Shown here piece after piece: positions 27,802 through 40,151 of a stretch of DNA of 64,000 nt. The stretch covers positions 1-64,000 of the forward strand of contig JAURWR010000013.1 in NCBI GenBank assembly GCA_030654805.1. Direction: 5' to 3'. Made by a program: the position numbers and the translations under genes. How positions within the stretch are numbered: the stretch's first letter is position 1; every line of letters starts with the position of its first letter. The DNA comes from Burkholderiaceae bacterium (GTDB lineage: Bacteria > Pseudomonadota > Gammaproteobacteria > Burkholderiales > Burkholderiaceae_C). Below the pieces are notes generated by a model. It saw only the letters and a program-made list of their open reading frames with translations, was not told the origin of the DNA and did not search any database.

Positions 27802-28464
27802 ATGAAGAACCTCGTCATCCTCATTTCCGGTCGCGGCTCGAACATGGTGGCGATCGCCGACGCCTGTGCCGCCGAGGGCTGGGACGCGCGCATCGCGGCG
27901 GTCATCAGCAACCGCCCCGACGCGGCCGGCCTCGACCACGCGCGGGCGCAGGGCATCGCGACGGCGGTCGTGAACCACCGTGATTTCGACGGGCGCGAGG
28001 CGTTCGACACAGCGCTGGCGCAGGTCATCGACGGGTTTTCGCCCGACCTGGTCTTGCTGGCGGGCTTCATGCGCATCCTGACGCCGGGCTTCGTGCAGCG
28101 CTACGCCGGCCGCATGCTGAACATCCACCCGTCGCTGCTGCCGGCGTTCCCCGGTCTGCACACGCACCGCCGTGCGATCGAGGCGGGCTGCAAGCTGGCC
28201 GGGACCACGGTGCATGTGGTGACGCCCGAACTCGACCACGGCCCGATCGTCGCGCAGGCGGTGGTCGCGGTGCGCCCTGACGACACCGAAGACACGCTGG
28301 CGACCCGCGTGTTGGCGATGGAACATCGGATGTACCCGCAGGCGGTGCGCTGGTGGGTCGACGGGCTGCTCGACCACACCGATGATGGCCGCATCGTGCT
28401 GCGCACCGGCGAATCACAACTGTTGATGGATGGCGCCCCGGATAATCCGGGGGATGCACCCTAA
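27802..28464 (+). CDS. purN: Phosphoribosylglycinamide formyltransferase
   Basis: MKNLVILISGRGSNMVAIADAC…LLAGFMRILTPGFVQRYAGRMLNIHPSLLPAFPGLHTHRRAIEAGCKLAGTTVHVVTPELDHGPI. Confidence 0.95.
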   Translation: MKNLVILISGRGSNMVAIADACAAEGWDARIAAVISNRPDAAGLDHARAQGIATAVVNHRDFDGREAFDTALAQVIDGFSPDLVLLAGFMRILTPGFVQRYAGRMLNIHPSLLPAFPGLHTHRRAIEAGCKLAGTTVHVVTPELDHGPIVAQAVVAVRPDDTEDTLATRVLAMEHRMYPQAVRWWVDGLLDHTDDGRIVLRTGESQLLMDGAPDNPGDAP

Positions 28465-29713
28465 CGCCCTCCTCGAACTCGCCACCGAACTGCTGCACAG
28501 GGTGATGCAGTTCGACTCCCCGGCCGACAACGTCGTCTCTGATTTCTTCCGCCAGAACCGCGGGCTCGGCATGCGCGAGCGCCACACGCTGGCGGAGACC
28601 ACCTACACCGTATTGCGGCAGCGCCCGCTTCTCCAGCACCTGGCCCAGTCGGGCAAGGGCGAAATGGAGCGCCGACTCGCGCTGCTGGGCTGGCAGGGCA
28701 ACGCGGCCTTCCTGCGCGCTGCGTTGCAGGACCACGAGGTTCAATGGCTGGAAAAAGTCGGCGTCGTCGATCGATCTTCGTTGCCGGAAAAGCTGCGTCA
28801 CAACCTACCCGAGTGGCTGGCCGATCGACTGCAGGTCGAAGTCGGCGACGAGTTCTGGCCCCTGGTCGAGGCGCTGAACGGCAGTGCGCCGCTCGATTTG
28901 CGTGTCAACACCTTCAAGGCCAAACGCGAGCTGGTGCAGGCCGAGTTTGCCGCCGCCAACATCGAGGCCGTGCCGACGCCGTTTTCGCCGTGGGGCCTGC
29001 GCATCGAGGGCAAGCCGGCGCTGCACAAGCTCGAGGTCTTCCTGCGCGGCGATGTCGAGGTGCAGGACGAAGGCAGCCAGTTGCTGGCGCTGATGACCGA
29101 TGCCAAGCGCGGCGAGATGGTCGTCGACTTCTGCGCCGGCGCTGGTGGCAAGACGCTGGCGCTGGGTGCGGCCATGCGCAACACCGGTCGTCTGTATGCG
29201 TTCGACACCTCCGGGCACCGGCTGGCGTCGTTGAAGCCCAGGCTGGCGCGCAGCGGGCTGTCGAACGTGCACCCGGTGCAGATCGCTCACGAACGCGACG
29301 ATCGGATCAAGCGGCTGGCCGGCAAGATCGACCGGGTGCTGGTTGATTCGCCGTGTTCGGGCCTCGGCACATTGCGTCGCAACCCCGACCTGAAGTGGCG
29401 CCAGTCGCCGCAGGCGGTCGCGGAACTGAAGGTCAAGCAGGCCGCGATCCTGGCCAGCGCGTCCCGCCTGGTCAAGCCAGGAGGTCGGCTGGTCTATGCC
29501 ACCTGCAGCCTGCTACAGGGCGAGAACGAGGAGATCGCCGAGGCGTTCTCGGCGGAACGCGGCCGCGACTTCAAGCCACTTGCTGCAGAAGAGGTCCTGG
29601 ATGCCGCCCATGTTGACCAGGCGGGCACGCTGGTTCGAGGACCGTACCTGCGTCTGTGGCCGCATCGCCATGGGACCGATGGCTTTTTCGCCGCCGTGTG
29701 GCAGCGCGCTTGA
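28454..29713 (+). CDS. RsmB/NOP-family RNA (cytosine-C5) methyltransferase
   Basis: VQDEGSQLLALMTDAKRGEMVVDFCAGAGGKTLALGAAM…RVLVDSPCSGLGTLRRNPDLKWR…LVYATCSLLQGENEE. Confidence 0.92.
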   Translation: MHPNALLELATELLHRVMQFDSPADNVVSDFFRQNRGLGMRERHTLAETTYTVLRQRPLLQHLAQSGKGEMERRLALLGWQGNAAFLRAALQDHEVQWLEKVGVVDRSSLPEKLRHNLPEWLADRLQVEVGDEFWPLVEALNGSAPLDLRVNTFKAKRELVQAEFAAANIEAVPTPFSPWGLRIEGKPALHKLEVFLRGDVEVQDEGSQLLALMTDAKRGEMVVDFCAGAGGKTLALGAAMRNTGRLYAFDTSGHRLASLKPRLARSGLSNVHPVQIAHERDDRIKRLAGKIDRVLVDSPCSGLGTLRRNPDLKWRQSPQAVAELKVKQAAILASASRLVKPGGRLVYATCSLLQGENEEIAEAFSAERGRDFKPLAAEEVLDAAHVDQAGTLVRGPYLRLWPHRHGTDGFFAAVWQRA

Positions 29714-29834
29714 TTCGAGCGCGACTGGCCTCAGTTGAGAATGAGCTGTGGTCGCCCTGTTAATCACCTGATTCCGGTGACTGGTCGACGCCTACAATCT
29801 GTGGGTTTATTTGCCACTGCGTGGATTTGATTTC

Positions 29835-31058
29835 ATGAATATGTTGATGACGGTGTCGGACAGTTTGTTGAATTGGTTGGCAAATGGATTGATTGAAACC
29901 ACTTGGTGGCAGATTGTTCTGTATGCGTTGCTCACGACGCACATCACGATCGCGGCGGTCACCATCTTCCTGCACCGCTCGCAGGCCCATCGCGCGCTCG
30001 ATCTGCACGCGATTCCCTCGCATTTCTTCCGACTGTGGCTGTGGCTCGGGACGGGGCAGGTCACAAAGGAATGGGTGGCCGTTCACCGCAAGCACCACGC
30101 GAAGTGTGAAACCCCCGAGGATCCGCACAGCCCGCAGACCCGTGGTATCAAAACCGTGCTGCTGACCGGCGCCGAGCTGTATCGCACCGAGACGAAGAAC
30201 CAGGAAACTCTGGCCAAGTACGGTCACGGAACGCCCGACGACTGGCTGGAGCGCAATCTGTACACCCGTTACAGCTGGCAGGGCGTGGGCGTGATGCTGC
30301 TGATCAATCTGGCGTTGTTCGGTGCTGCGGGATTGTCCGTCTGGGCCGTGCAGATGATCTGGATTCCGGTGACTGCCGCCGGCATCATCAACGGGCTGGG
30401 GCACTGGTGGGGTTATCGAAATTTCGAGGCGCCGGACGCCTCTACCAACATTTCGCCCTGGGGCATCATCATCGGCGGCGAAGAGCTGCACAACAACCAC
30501 CACACCTATCCGACCTCGGCCAAGCTGTCGGTCAAGCCGTACGAGTTCGACATCGGTTGGGCTTATATCCGCGGGCTGGAAATGCTGGGTCTCGCCAAGG
30601 TTCGCAAGACGGCGCCTCAGTTGAAGCTCGGCGCGATCAAGCCGGTGGCCGACTCCAAGACGCTTGAGGCGATCATCGCCAACCGCTACGAGGTGATGGC
30701 CAAGTACGCGAATCACCTGCGCGACGAATGCCGCAATGAGCTGGCCCGCCTCAAGGCCGAAGGTGGTCAAGGTAGCGCTCGCTGGCAGGACATGCACTTG
30801 GCGCAACGCTGGCTTCACCGTGACAACGACAAGATTCCGCTCGGGGTGAAAGAGCAGGTCGCGACGGTGTGTGCAGAGAGTGCCGTGCTGTCGAAGCTGG
30901 TCTCCATGCGCGAGGAGTTGCGTCAGCTGTGGACTCGCACCAATGTGTCGGCCGACCAGTTGGTCGTCGATCTGCAGGCTTGGTGCAAGAAGGCCGAAGA
31001 CAGCGGCATTGCTGCGCTTCAGGACTTCGCCCTGAAGCTGCGCGCCGCGCACGCCTGA
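29835..31058 (+). CDS. Fatty acid / acyl-CoA delta-9-type desaturase
   Basis: Histidine boxes FLHRSQAHRAL, WVAVHRKHHAKCETPEDPHSP, EELHNNHHTYPTSA. Confidence 0.92.
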   Translation: MNMLMTVSDSLLNWLANGLIETTWWQIVLYALLTTHITIAAVTIFLHRSQAHRALDLHAIPSHFFRLWLWLGTGQVTKEWVAVHRKHHAKCETPEDPHSPQTRGIKTVLLTGAELYRTETKNQETLAKYGHGTPDDWLERNLYTRYSWQGVGVMLLINLALFGAAGLSVWAVQMIWIPVTAAGIINGLGHWWGYRNFEAPDASTNISPWGIIIGGEELHNNHHTYPTSAKLSVKPYEFDIGWAYIRGLEMLGLAKVRKTAPQLKLGAIKPVADSKTLEAIIANRYEVMAKYANHLRDECRNELARLKAEGGQGSARWQDMHLAQRWLHRDNDKIPLGVKEQVATVCAESAVLSKLVSMREELRQLWTRTNVSADQLVVDLQAWCKKAEDSGIAALQDFALKLRAAHA

Positions 31059-31098
31059 TCTCCATTGCATGGCACCCGGTTCCATGCGGAACCGGCAA

Positions 31099-31131
31099 CA
31101 AAAAACCCGCTGGATTCCAGCGGGTTTTTTG
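31099..31131. terminator. Bidirectional rho-independent terminator between the desaturase gene and rpmG
   Basis: AAAAAACCCGCTGGATTCCAGCGGGTTTTTT. Confidence 0.88.
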
Positions 31132-31147
31132 TTGAGTCCGGAAGCCG

Positions 31148-31315
31148 TTATCTCAGCTTCGTTTCCTTGTACATCACATGCTTTCGAGCCTTCGGGTCGA
31201 ACTTCATGATCTCGATCTTCTCGGGCTTCGTCTTCTTGTTCTTGTCGGTCGTGTAGAAATGACCGGTGCCAGCCGACGATTCCAGCTTGATTTTCTCGCG
31301 TCCACCTTTTGCCAT
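31148..31315 (-). CDS. rpmG: 50S ribosomal protein L33
   Basis: [55 protein letters not shown] read from the minus strand (too short for the ORF track). Confidence 0.93.
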   Translation of the reverse strand: MAKGGREKIKLESSAGTGHFYTTDKNKKTKPEKIEIMKFDPKARKHVMYKETKLR

Positions 31316-31329
31316 GATCCGCTCCTGAA

Positions 31330-31563
31330 TTAGATTTCGCCGCGGGCGCGCAGGTCGGCAACGACCTTCTCGATGCCCACCTTGTCGATCAAGCGCAGTG
31401 CTGCGTTAGAAATGCGCAGGCGTACCCAACGGTTTTCGGTCTCGAGCCAAAACCGGCGGTATTGCAGGTTCGGCAGAAAACGACGCTTGGTCTTGTTGTT
31501 CGCATGGGAAACATTGTTTCCCGACATCGGGCGCTTCCCCGTGACTTGACAGACGCGTGCCAT
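31330..31563 (-). CDS. rpmB: 50S ribosomal protein L28
   Basis: [52 protein letters not shown]. Confidence 0.96.
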   Translation of the reverse strand: MARVCQVTGKRPMSGNNVSHANNKTKRRFLPNLQYRRFWLETENRWVRLRISNAALRLIDKVGIEKVVADLRARGEI

Positions 31564-31745
31564 GCCGCTGCTCCAATAAGTTCGTGTTTGAGATCGCTGA
31601 TGCAGAGCGCCATGGGCGTGGGCTGCATCGAGGCTTGCGCCTGCGTGACCGCTGCACGACGACCCTCAGATGACAGAGGCCCCAAGCGCAGCGAAGCCCG
31701 CAAGTATAACCGGCTTCCGGCCTGTGTGGCAGGAGGTCGTTCCGA

Positions 31746-32807
<1,062 letters not shown>

Positions 32808-32856
32808 TCACGCGCCCTGCCGATAACGCCGATAACGATTTCAAAGGAGATACACG

Positions 32857-33519
32857 ATGGCCATGCTTTCGAACCTTGACCTGATCCGGCGCGTGCCGAT
32901 CTTTTCGCTGCTCACCAATGACCAGGCCCAGGGCATCGCAGACAGCGTCGTCAAGCGCCGCTACCGCCGTGGCGAAATCATCGTCGAGCACGGCCGCAAG
33001 TCGAACGCGCTGTTCATCCTGCTGACCGGTCGGGCGCGCGTGCTGACCGCCGATTCGCGCGGCCGGGAGGTGATCCTCGCGGTGCTGCAGTCGGGTGACT
33101 ACGTCGGCGAGATGAGCCTGATCGACAACGAACCGCATTCCGCCACGGTGCGTGCCGAGATCCAGACTGACATGCTGATCCTGGGTCGTCCGGAGTTCGC
33201 CCGCTGCCTGCCGGAGAATTCGAGCCTGTCCTACGCGATCATGCGCGGCCTGGTGGCGCGCCTGCGCAGCGCCGACCGGCAGATCGAATCGCTGGCGCTG
33301 CTCGATGTCTACGGCCGCGTCGCGCGCTCGCTGCTCGACATGGCCGAAGTCATCGGCGACGCCAGGATCATCCGCAACAAGGTGTCGCGTCAGGACCTGG
33401 CCAAGGTCGTCGGCGCGTCGCGCGAGATGGTCAGCCGCGTGATGAAAGACCTCGAAGAGCGCGGCATGATCGAGACGCAGGAAAACGGCTCCGTGGTACT
33501 GAAGGAACGTCTGACCTGA
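32857..33519 (+). CDS. Crp/Fnr family transcriptional regulator
   Basis: cNMP-binding domain plus HTH_Crp: …[31 protein letters not shown]…. Confidence 0.9.
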   Translation: MAMLSNLDLIRRVPIFSLLTNDQAQGIADSVVKRRYRRGEIIVEHGRKSNALFILLTGRARVLTADSRGREVILAVLQSGDYVGEMSLIDNEPHSATVRAEIQTDMLILGRPEFARCLPENSSLSYAIMRGLVARLRSADRQIESLALLDVYGRVARSLLDMAEVIGDARIIRNKVSRQDLAKVVGASREMVSRVMKDLEERGMIETQENGSVVLKERLT

Positions 33520-33577
33520 GTCTTGCTGCGCACCGGCTTCGTCCGGGTCGTCAGCCACATTCCGCCACAATGAGCGG

Positions 33578-35977
33578 ATGACATTTCCGCTCGGATCGCT
33601 CCGTTCTGCCGCAGCAGATTCCCCCGCCGGTCTCCGGGCCTCGGCCACCGCCGAGGCCCGGGGTCGCGAAACAGGCGCCAACGCTTCCGGCCCTTCGTTG
33701 CACCTGTCGAACTGGCCGCGTCAGGCCCGCCTGCTGCTCGGTGGCGTGGCCTGGCTGCTGATGCTGATCGCGCTCGTCACGCACAGTGCGCAGGATGCCG
33801 CGTTCTCGACCTCCGGCGCTGGCGAGCTGGCGCAGAACAAGGCCGGCGCGCTCGGCGCCTGGCTGTCCGACGGGTCCTTCTTCCTGTTCGGTTTCTCTGT
33901 CTGGTGGCTGATGGCTGTGGCCCTGCACCGCTGGCTGGGTGCGCTCGCCGGCCTGCTGCGAGGCGCCGGCAGCGAGACTTCCCACCCGACACCGACCCGT
34001 CCTGTCTGGCCGTTGTGGGCCTTCTGGCTCGGAATCGTTCTGCTCTTGTCGGCGAGCACCGCGCTCGAATGGACACGCGTCTACCACTGGGAGTCGCACC
34101 TGCCGGGCGGTCATGCCGGCGGCGTGCTGGGCTACCTGCTCGGGCCGCTGAGCCTCAAGTGGCTGGGCTTCGCCGGTTCGGGTGTGCTCTGGATCGCCGC
34201 GATGGTGGTCGGCCTGTCGCTGGCGTTCCGGTTCTCGTGGCTACAGGTGGCCGACGCGATCGGTGAGCGGCTCGATGCCTGGCGCGATCGCCGCGTCGAG
34301 CGCATCGAGATGGCCGAAGACCTCCGCCTCGGCGAGCAGGCGCTGCGCGAACGCGAGGACGTGGTCGAGGTCGAGCACGCGCTGCACGAAGACCACGCGC
34401 CGATCGTCATCGAGTCCCCGGTGGTCGAGGTGCCGAAGAGCGAGCGCGTCGTCAAGGAGCGGCAGAAGCCGCTGTTCGTCGAACTGGCCGACACCAAGCT
34501 GCCTCAAGTCGATCTGCTCGACGCCGCTCCGGGCCGCACCGAGACCGTGTCGCCCGAGACGCTGGAGATGACCTCGCGGCTGATCGAGAAGAAGTTGAAG
34601 GATTTCGGCGTCGAGGTGCGCGTCGTGGCCGCATCGCCCGGCCCGGTGATTACCCGCTACGAGATCGAGCCGGCCACCGGCGTCAAGGGCGCGCAGGTGC
34701 TCAACCTCGCGAAGGACCTGGCGCGCAGCCTGAGCCTGGTCAGCATCCGCGTCGTCGAAACGATCCCGGGCAAGACGACGATGGCGCTCGAACTGCCCAA
34801 CGCGCGCCGGCAGACGATTCATCTGTCGGAAATCCTCGGTTCGCAGGTCTACAACAGCGCGTCGTCGCTGCTGACGATGGGTCTGGGCAAGGACATCGTC
34901 GGCGCACCGGTGGTGGCCGACCTCGCGAAGATGCCGCACTGTCTGGTGGCCGGCACCACCGGCGCCGGCAAGTCGGTGGGCATCAACGCGATGATCCTGA
35001 GCCTGCTCTACAAGGCCGAGGCGCGCGACGTGCGACTGATCCTGATCGATCCGAAGATGCTCGAGATGAGCGTCTACGAAGGCATTCCGCACCTGCTGTG
35101 TCCGGTCGTCACCGACATGAAGCAGGCCGCCAACGCGCTCAACTGGGGTGTCGGCGAGATGGAGCGCCGCTACAAGCTGATGAGCAAGCTGGGCGTTCGC
35201 AATCTGGCCGGCTACAACAAGAAGATCGACGACGCCGTCGAACGCGGCGAGACGCTGCCCAACCCGTTCAGCCTGACACCCGAAGCACCCGAGCCGCTGC
35301 AGCGCCTGCCGCACGTCGTGATCGTGATCGACGAACTCGCCGACCTGATGATGGTCGTCGGCAAGAAGATCGAGGAGTTGATTGCCCGCCTCGCGCAGAA
35401 GGCCCGCGCCGCCGGCATCCACCTGATCCTGGCCACGCAGCGCCCCAGCGTCGACGTGATCACCGGCCTGATCAAGGCCAACATCCCGACGCGGCTGAGC
35501 TTCCAGGTCGGCAGCAAGATCGACAGCCGCACCATCCTCGACCAGCAGGGCGCCGAAGCGCTGCTCGGCATGGGCGACATGCTCTACATGGCGTCGGGCT
35601 CGGGCCAACCGGTGCGGGTCCACGGCGCCTTCGTCAGCGACGACGAGGTGCACCGCGTCGTCGCCTACCTGAAGAGCCAGGGCGAGCCGAACTACATCGA
35701 AGGCATCCTCGAAGGCGGCACGCTCGATGGCGATACCGGCGAGATCGCGGTCAACGACGGCGGCGGCCCCGGCAACGAGAGCGACGCGATGTACGACCAG
35801 GCGGTGGCGATCGTGCTGCAGCACAAGCGGGCGTCGATCTCGCTGGTGCAGCGCCACCTGCGCATTGGTTACAACCGCGCGGCACGGCTGCTGGAACAAA
35901 TGGAGAAATCCGGGCTCGTATCGAGCATGGGCACCAACGGCAACCGCGACATCATCGTTCCGGCTCGCAGCGAATGA
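33578..35977 (+). CDS. ftsK: DNA translocase FtsK
   Basis: N-terminal TMs, [56 protein letters not shown]-terminal gamma winged helix. Confidence 0.95.
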   Translation: MTFPLGSLRSAAADSPAGLRASATAEARGRETGANASGPSLHLSNWPRQARLLLGGVAWLLMLIALVTHSAQDAAFSTSGAGELAQNKAGALGAWLSDGSFFLFGFSVWWLMAVALHRWLGALAGLLRGAGSETSHPTPTRPVWPLWAFWLGIVLLLSASTALEWTRVYHWESHLPGGHAGGVLGYLLGPLSLKWLGFAGSGVLWIAAMVVGLSLAFRFSWLQVADAIGERLDAWRDRRVERIEMAEDLRLGEQALREREDVVEVEHALHEDHAPIVIESPVVEVPKSERVVKERQKPLFVELADTKLPQVDLLDAAPGRTETVSPETLEMTSRLIEKKLKDFGVEVRVVAASPGPVITRYEIEPATGVKGAQVLNLAKDLARSLSLVSIRVVETIPGKTTMALELPNARRQTIHLSEILGSQVYNSASSLLTMGLGKDIVGAPVVADLAKMPHCLVAGTTGAGKSVGINAMILSLLYKAEARDVRLILIDPKMLEMSVYEGIPHLLCPVVTDMKQAANALNWGVGEMERRYKLMSKLGVRNLAGYNKKIDDAVERGETLPNPFSLTPEAPEPLQRLPHVVIVIDELADLMMVVGKKIEELIARLAQKARAAGIHLILATQRPSVDVITGLIKANIPTRLSFQVGSKIDSRTILDQQGAEALLGMGDMLYMASGSGQPVRVHGAFVSDDEVHRVVAYLKSQGEPNYIEGILEGGTLDGDTGEIAVNDGGGPGNESDAMYDQAVAIVLQHKRASISLVQRHLRIGYNRAARLLEQMEKSGLVSSMGTNGNRDIIVPARSE

Positions 35978-36606
35978 AGCGGCGTGACGGATTGCGGTGG
36001 GCCGCCTGGCTGGCCGGGGCCTGGATCGTCGCCGCGCCGCTGGCTGCTCGCGCCGACGCGGTCGATGCGCTGAAATCCTTCGTTCAGGAAGTCAAGACCG
36101 GCCGTGCGACCTTCACGCAGACCGTCACCTCGCCCGATGGCGGCAAGACCAAGACGTCGAGCGGCAGCTTCGAGTTCGCCCGGCCCGATCGCTTCCGCTT
36201 CGCATACACCAAGCCATTCGAGCAGCTGATCGTCGCGGACGGCCAGAAGGTCTGGATCTACGACGCCGACCTCAACCAGGTCAGCACCCGCAAGTTCTCG
36301 CAGGCGCTGGGTACGACGCCTGCGGCCTTGCTGGCGGGCGGTGATCTGGCTCGTGACTTCGATCTGGCGGCATTGCCGACAAAAGACGGGCTCGAATGGG
36401 CGCAGGCCACGCCCAAGGCGAAGGACGGCACCTTCGAATCGATGCGTGTCGGATTTCGCGGCAAGCAACTCGCGGCGGTCGAAATAGTCGACAACTTCGC
36501 GCAGCGTTCGCGGCTGACCTTTGGGCAGTTCACTGCCAATGTCGAGCTGTCGCCGCAGACATTCAAGTTCACTGTTCCCCAGGGCGCTGACGTTCTGGAG
36601 CAGTGA
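35974..36606 (+). CDS. lolA: Outer membrane lipoprotein carrier protein LolA
   Basis: Signal peptide; [27 protein letters not shown]…[43 protein letters not shown]. Confidence 0.93.
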   Translation: MKRRDGLRWAAWLAGAWIVAAPLAARADAVDALKSFVQEVKTGRATFTQTVTSPDGGKTKTSSGSFEFARPDRFRFAYTKPFEQLIVADGQKVWIYDADLNQVSTRKFSQALGTTPAALLAGGDLARDFDLAALPTKDGLEWAQATPKAKDGTFESMRVGFRGKQLAAVEIVDNFAQRSRLTFGQFTANVELSPQTFKFTVPQGADVLEQ

Positions 36607-36642
36607 CCGGGCGCCCGCGCAGCGACTGCGACAATCCGTCGC

Positions 36643-37998
36643 ATGACGTCGCTGCCCCTGCCGCTGGAAGACCCGGAGCCTGCCTCGGCGCCTGCAGCGG
36701 ATTCCGCGCAACCGCTGGCTGAACGGCTGCGGCCCCGGACGCTGGCCGAAGTGATCGGCCAGAAGCACCTGCTCGGCCCCGGCAAGCCGCTGCGCTCGGC
36801 CTTCGATTCCGGGCGTCTGCATTCGATGATCCTGTGGGGCCCGCCCGGCGTCGGCAAGACGACGCTGGCGCGGCTGATGACGGACTCATTCGACGCCCAG
36901 TTCATCGCGATCTCGGCGGTGCTCGGCGGCGTCAAGGACATCCGCGAGGCGGTCGAGCGTGCGCAGGCCGTGCAGCCTTCGGGCCGACGCACCGTGGTCT
37001 TCGTCGACGAGGTGCACCGCTTCAACAAGGCGCAGCAGGACGCCTTCCTGCCGCACGTCGAGTCGGGGCTGTTCACCTTCATCGGCGCGACCACCGAGAA
37101 CCCGTCGTTCGAGGTCAACTCGGCGTTGCTGTCGCGCGCCACGGTGCATGTGCTGAAAAGCCTGGATGCGGCTGACCTGATCGAGCTGCTGTCACGCGCC
37201 CGTGAGCTGCTCGCGGCGCCACCGTTGTCCGAGGCCGCCCGCGACCGCCTTGTCGCCTACGCCGACGGCGATGCGCGCCGCCTGCTGAACGCCTACGAGA
37301 ACCTGATCGAAATGGCGGCCGACGCCGCGAAAGATCAACCCGGTCTGCTGGAGATCGACGAGGCGCAGCTCGAGCGCTCGCTCGGTGAGCAGCTGCGCCG
37401 CTACGACAAGGGCGGCGAGCAGTTCTACGACACCATCTCGGCGCTGCACAAGGCGGTGCGAGGCAGCGACCCCGATGCCTCGCTGTACTGGTTCGTGCGC
37501 ATGCTCGACGGCGGTGTCGATCCCCGTTACGCGGCGCGACGGCTCGTGCGCATGGCGAGCGAAGACATCGGTCTGGCCGACCCGCGCGCGCTGCGGATGA
37601 CGCTCGACGCCGCCGAAACCTATGAGCGGCTCGGCTCGCCCGAAGGCGAACTGGCGCTGGCGCAGGCGGTGGTCTATCTGGCAGTCGCGCCGAAGTCGAA
37701 TGCCGTCTACCGCGCCTACAAGAGCGCCAAGGCCTTCATTGCGCAGGACGGCACCCGTGCGGTGCCGCTGCGGCTGCGCAACGCGCCGACCCGCTTGATG
37801 AAAGACCTCGACTACGGCCGCGGCTACCGCTATGCGCACGACGAGGAAGACGCTTTCGCGGCCGGCGAGCGCTACTGGCCCGACGACGTCGACGGACCGC
37901 GCTTCTACGAGCCGGTGCCGCGCGGGCTCGAAATTCGCATAGGGGAAAAGCTCGATGAGTTGCGTCGAATGAACGAAGCGGCGAAGAAAAAACCGTAA
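36643..37998 (+). CDS. rarA: Replication-associated recombination protein A (RarA/MgsA)
   Basis: LAERLRPRTLAEVIGQKHLLGPGKPLRSAFDSGRLHSMILWGPPGVGKTTLARLM…. Confidence 0.94.
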   Translation: MTSLPLPLEDPEPASAPAADSAQPLAERLRPRTLAEVIGQKHLLGPGKPLRSAFDSGRLHSMILWGPPGVGKTTLARLMTDSFDAQFIAISAVLGGVKDIREAVERAQAVQPSGRRTVVFVDEVHRFNKAQQDAFLPHVESGLFTFIGATTENPSFEVNSALLSRATVHVLKSLDAADLIELLSRARELLAAPPLSEAARDRLVAYADGDARRLLNAYENLIEMAADAAKDQPGLLEIDEAQLERSLGEQLRRYDKGGEQFYDTISALHKAVRGSDPDASLYWFVRMLDGGVDPRYAARRLVRMASEDIGLADPRALRMTLDAAETYERLGSPEGELALAQAVVYLAVAPKSNAVYRAYKSAKAFIAQDGTRAVPLRLRNAPTRLMKDLDYGRGYRYAHDEEDAFAAGERYWPDDVDGPRFYEPVPRGLEIRIGEKLDELRRMNEAAKKKP

Positions 37999-38083
37999 CG
38001 TCAGATCACGCTGCCGTCCGCCAGCGCGCGCTGGCTGACGTTCGCGCTTCGCCACCGAATCGACCGAAGAGGACTTCCCCACG

Positions 38084-39007
38084 ATGGACACCTTCATCCA
38101 GCAGATCATCAATGGTCTGGTGCTCGGCAGCGTCTACGCGCTGGTGGCGCTCGGCTACACGATGGTCTACGGCATCATCAACCTGATCAACTTCGCCCAC
38201 GGCGAGGTGCTGATGGTGGGCGCGCTGACCAGCTGGACCGTCGTCTCCGTCCTGGCCGACAGCGGGTTGCCGGGCTGGTTGCTGCTGCTGCTCTCTCTGA
38301 TCGCCGCCATCGTGGTGTGCGCGGTGCTCAACTTCGGCATCGAGAAGATCGCCTACCGGCCGCTGCGCACCGCCCCGCGTCTCGCCCCGCTGATCACCGC
38401 GATGGGCGTGAGCCTGCTGTTGCAGACGCTGGCGATGATCATCTGGAAGCCGAACCCGAAGCCGTTCCCGATCCTGCTGCCGAGCGAGCCATTCAACATC
38501 GGCGGGGCGGTCATCAACACCACGCAGATCCTGATCCTGGTGACCACTGCGGTCACGCTTGCCGGGCTGATGTTTCTCGTCAACCGAACGAAACTCGGGC
38601 GCGCCATGCGGGCCACCGCCGAGAACCCGCGCGTCGCCGCACTGATGGGCGTCAAACCCGACACGGTCATCTCAGCCACCTTCGTGATCGGCGCGGCGCT
38701 GGCGGCGTTGGCCGGCGTGATGTACGCGGCGAACTACGGTTCGGTGCAGCACAGCATGGGATTCCTGCCGGGCCTGAAGGCGTTCACCGCGGCAGTGTTC
38801 GGCGGCATCGGCAACCTGGCCGGAGCGATGCTCGGCGGCGTGCTGCTGGGGCTGATCGAGGCCTTGGGTGCCGGCTACATCGGCGCCTTGACCAACAACG
38901 TTCTGGGCAGTCAGTACCAGGACATCTTCGCCTTCATCGTGCTGATCCTGGTGCTGACGCTGCGGCCGCAGGGCCTGCTCGGCGAGCGGGTGGCCGACCG
39001 TGCGTGA
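38084..39007 (+). CDS. livH: Branched-chain amino acid ABC transporter permease LivH
   Basis: MDTFIQQIINGLVLGSVYALVALGYTMVYGIINLINFAHGEVLMVGA. Confidence 0.93.
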   Translation: MDTFIQQIINGLVLGSVYALVALGYTMVYGIINLINFAHGEVLMVGALTSWTVVSVLADSGLPGWLLLLLSLIAAIVVCAVLNFGIEKIAYRPLRTAPRLAPLITAMGVSLLLQTLAMIIWKPNPKPFPILLPSEPFNIGGAVINTTQILILVTTAVTLAGLMFLVNRTKLGRAMRATAENPRVAALMGVKPDTVISATFVIGAALAALAGVMYAANYGSVQHSMGFLPGLKAFTAAVFGGIGNLAGAMLGGVLLGLIEALGAGYIGALTNNVLGSQYQDIFAFIVLILVLTLRPQGLLGERVADRA

Positions 39008-39037
39008 CGCCGTGCAGCCCTTCCCGAGGACTCCCGC

Positions 39038-40138
39038 ATGAACTCGACGCCCCCACGCAAGCGCCAGCTCGGTGTGATGCTGCTGGCCGCCATCGGGCTG
39101 CTGATCCTGCCGCTGATCGCGCAGCAGTTCGGCAACGCCTGGGTTCGCATCGTCGACACCGCGCTGCTCTATGTGCTGCTGGCGCTCGGGCTCAACATCG
39201 TCGTCGGCTACGCCGGCCTGCTGGACCTGGGCTACGTCGCGTTCTACGCGGTCGGCGCCTACATGTTCGCGTTGCTCGCCAGCCCGCACCTGACCGAGAC
39301 CTTCCCGGCGATCGCGGCGATGTTTCCGAACGGATTGCACCTGCCGATCTGGGTCGTGCTGCCACTCGGTGCAGCGCTGGCGGGTCTGGCCGGCGTGCTG
39401 CTGGGCTCGCCGACACTGAAGCTGCGCGGTGACTACCTCGCCATCGTGACGCTGGGCTTCGGAGAAATCGTCCGCGTCTTCTTGGCCAATCTCGAACAGC
39501 CGGTCAACATCACCAACGGTCCGCGCGGCATCGGGCAGATCGATTCGCTGTCGCTGTTCGGCTGGGACCTGGGCAAGAAGTGGAGCCTGTTCGGATTCGA
39601 CATTCCGTCGGTCACCAACTACTACTACCTGTTTCTCGCACTGGTCATCTTCGGCATCCTGATCTGCTATCGCCTGGAGCGCAGCCGCATCGGCCGCGCC
39701 TGGATGGCGATCCGCGAGGACGAGATCGCCGCCAAGGCGATGGGCATCAACACCCGCAACCTGAAGCTGCTGGCCTTCGGCATGGGCGCCACCTTCGGCG
39801 GCGTGGCCGGCGTGCTGTTCGCGACCTTCCAGGGCTTCGTGTCGCCCGAGTCGTTCTCGCTTCAGGAGTCGGTGATGATCGTCGCGATGGTGGTGCTCGG
39901 TGGCATCGGCCACATCCCGGGCGTGGTCGTCGGCGCGCTGCTGCTGGCGGCGCTGCCCGAGGTGCTGCGCTACGTGGCGGGCCCGCTGCAATCGATGACC
40001 GACGGCCGACTCGATGCATCGATCCTGCGGCAGCTGCTGATCGCGCTGGCGATGATCGGCATCATGCTGGCGCGCCCACGCGGCCTGTGGCCGGCGCCCG
40101 AGCACGGTCGCGTCGTTGTGGCCGAGTCCACCAAGTAG
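39038..40138 (+). CDS. livM: Branched-chain amino acid ABC transporter permease LivM
   Basis: ALGLNIVVGYAGLLDLGYVAFYAVGAYMFALL…; downstream of livH. Confidence 0.92.
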   Translation: MNSTPPRKRQLGVMLLAAIGLLILPLIAQQFGNAWVRIVDTALLYVLLALGLNIVVGYAGLLDLGYVAFYAVGAYMFALLASPHLTETFPAIAAMFPNGLHLPIWVVLPLGAALAGLAGVLLGSPTLKLRGDYLAIVTLGFGEIVRVFLANLEQPVNITNGPRGIGQIDSLSLFGWDLGKKWSLFGFDIPSVTNYYYLFLALVIFGILICYRLERSRIGRAWMAIREDEIAAKAMGINTRNLKLLAFGMGATFGGVAGVLFATFQGFVSPESFSLQESVMIVAMVVLGGIGHIPGVVVGALLLAALPEVLRYVAGPLQSMTDGRLDASILRQLLIALAMIGIMLARPRGLWPAPEHGRVVVAESTK

Positions 40139-40151
40139 GCGGGGAGACGAC

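Noticed and set aside
29811-29920. AT-richer start of the desaturase gene as a possible recent insertion
   Set aside because: The desaturase reading frame and TM segments are continuous; the local composition change alone is not enough.
34241-35899. 552-aa minus ORF antisense to ftsK
   Set aside because: Compositional shadow of a clear FtsK coding frame.
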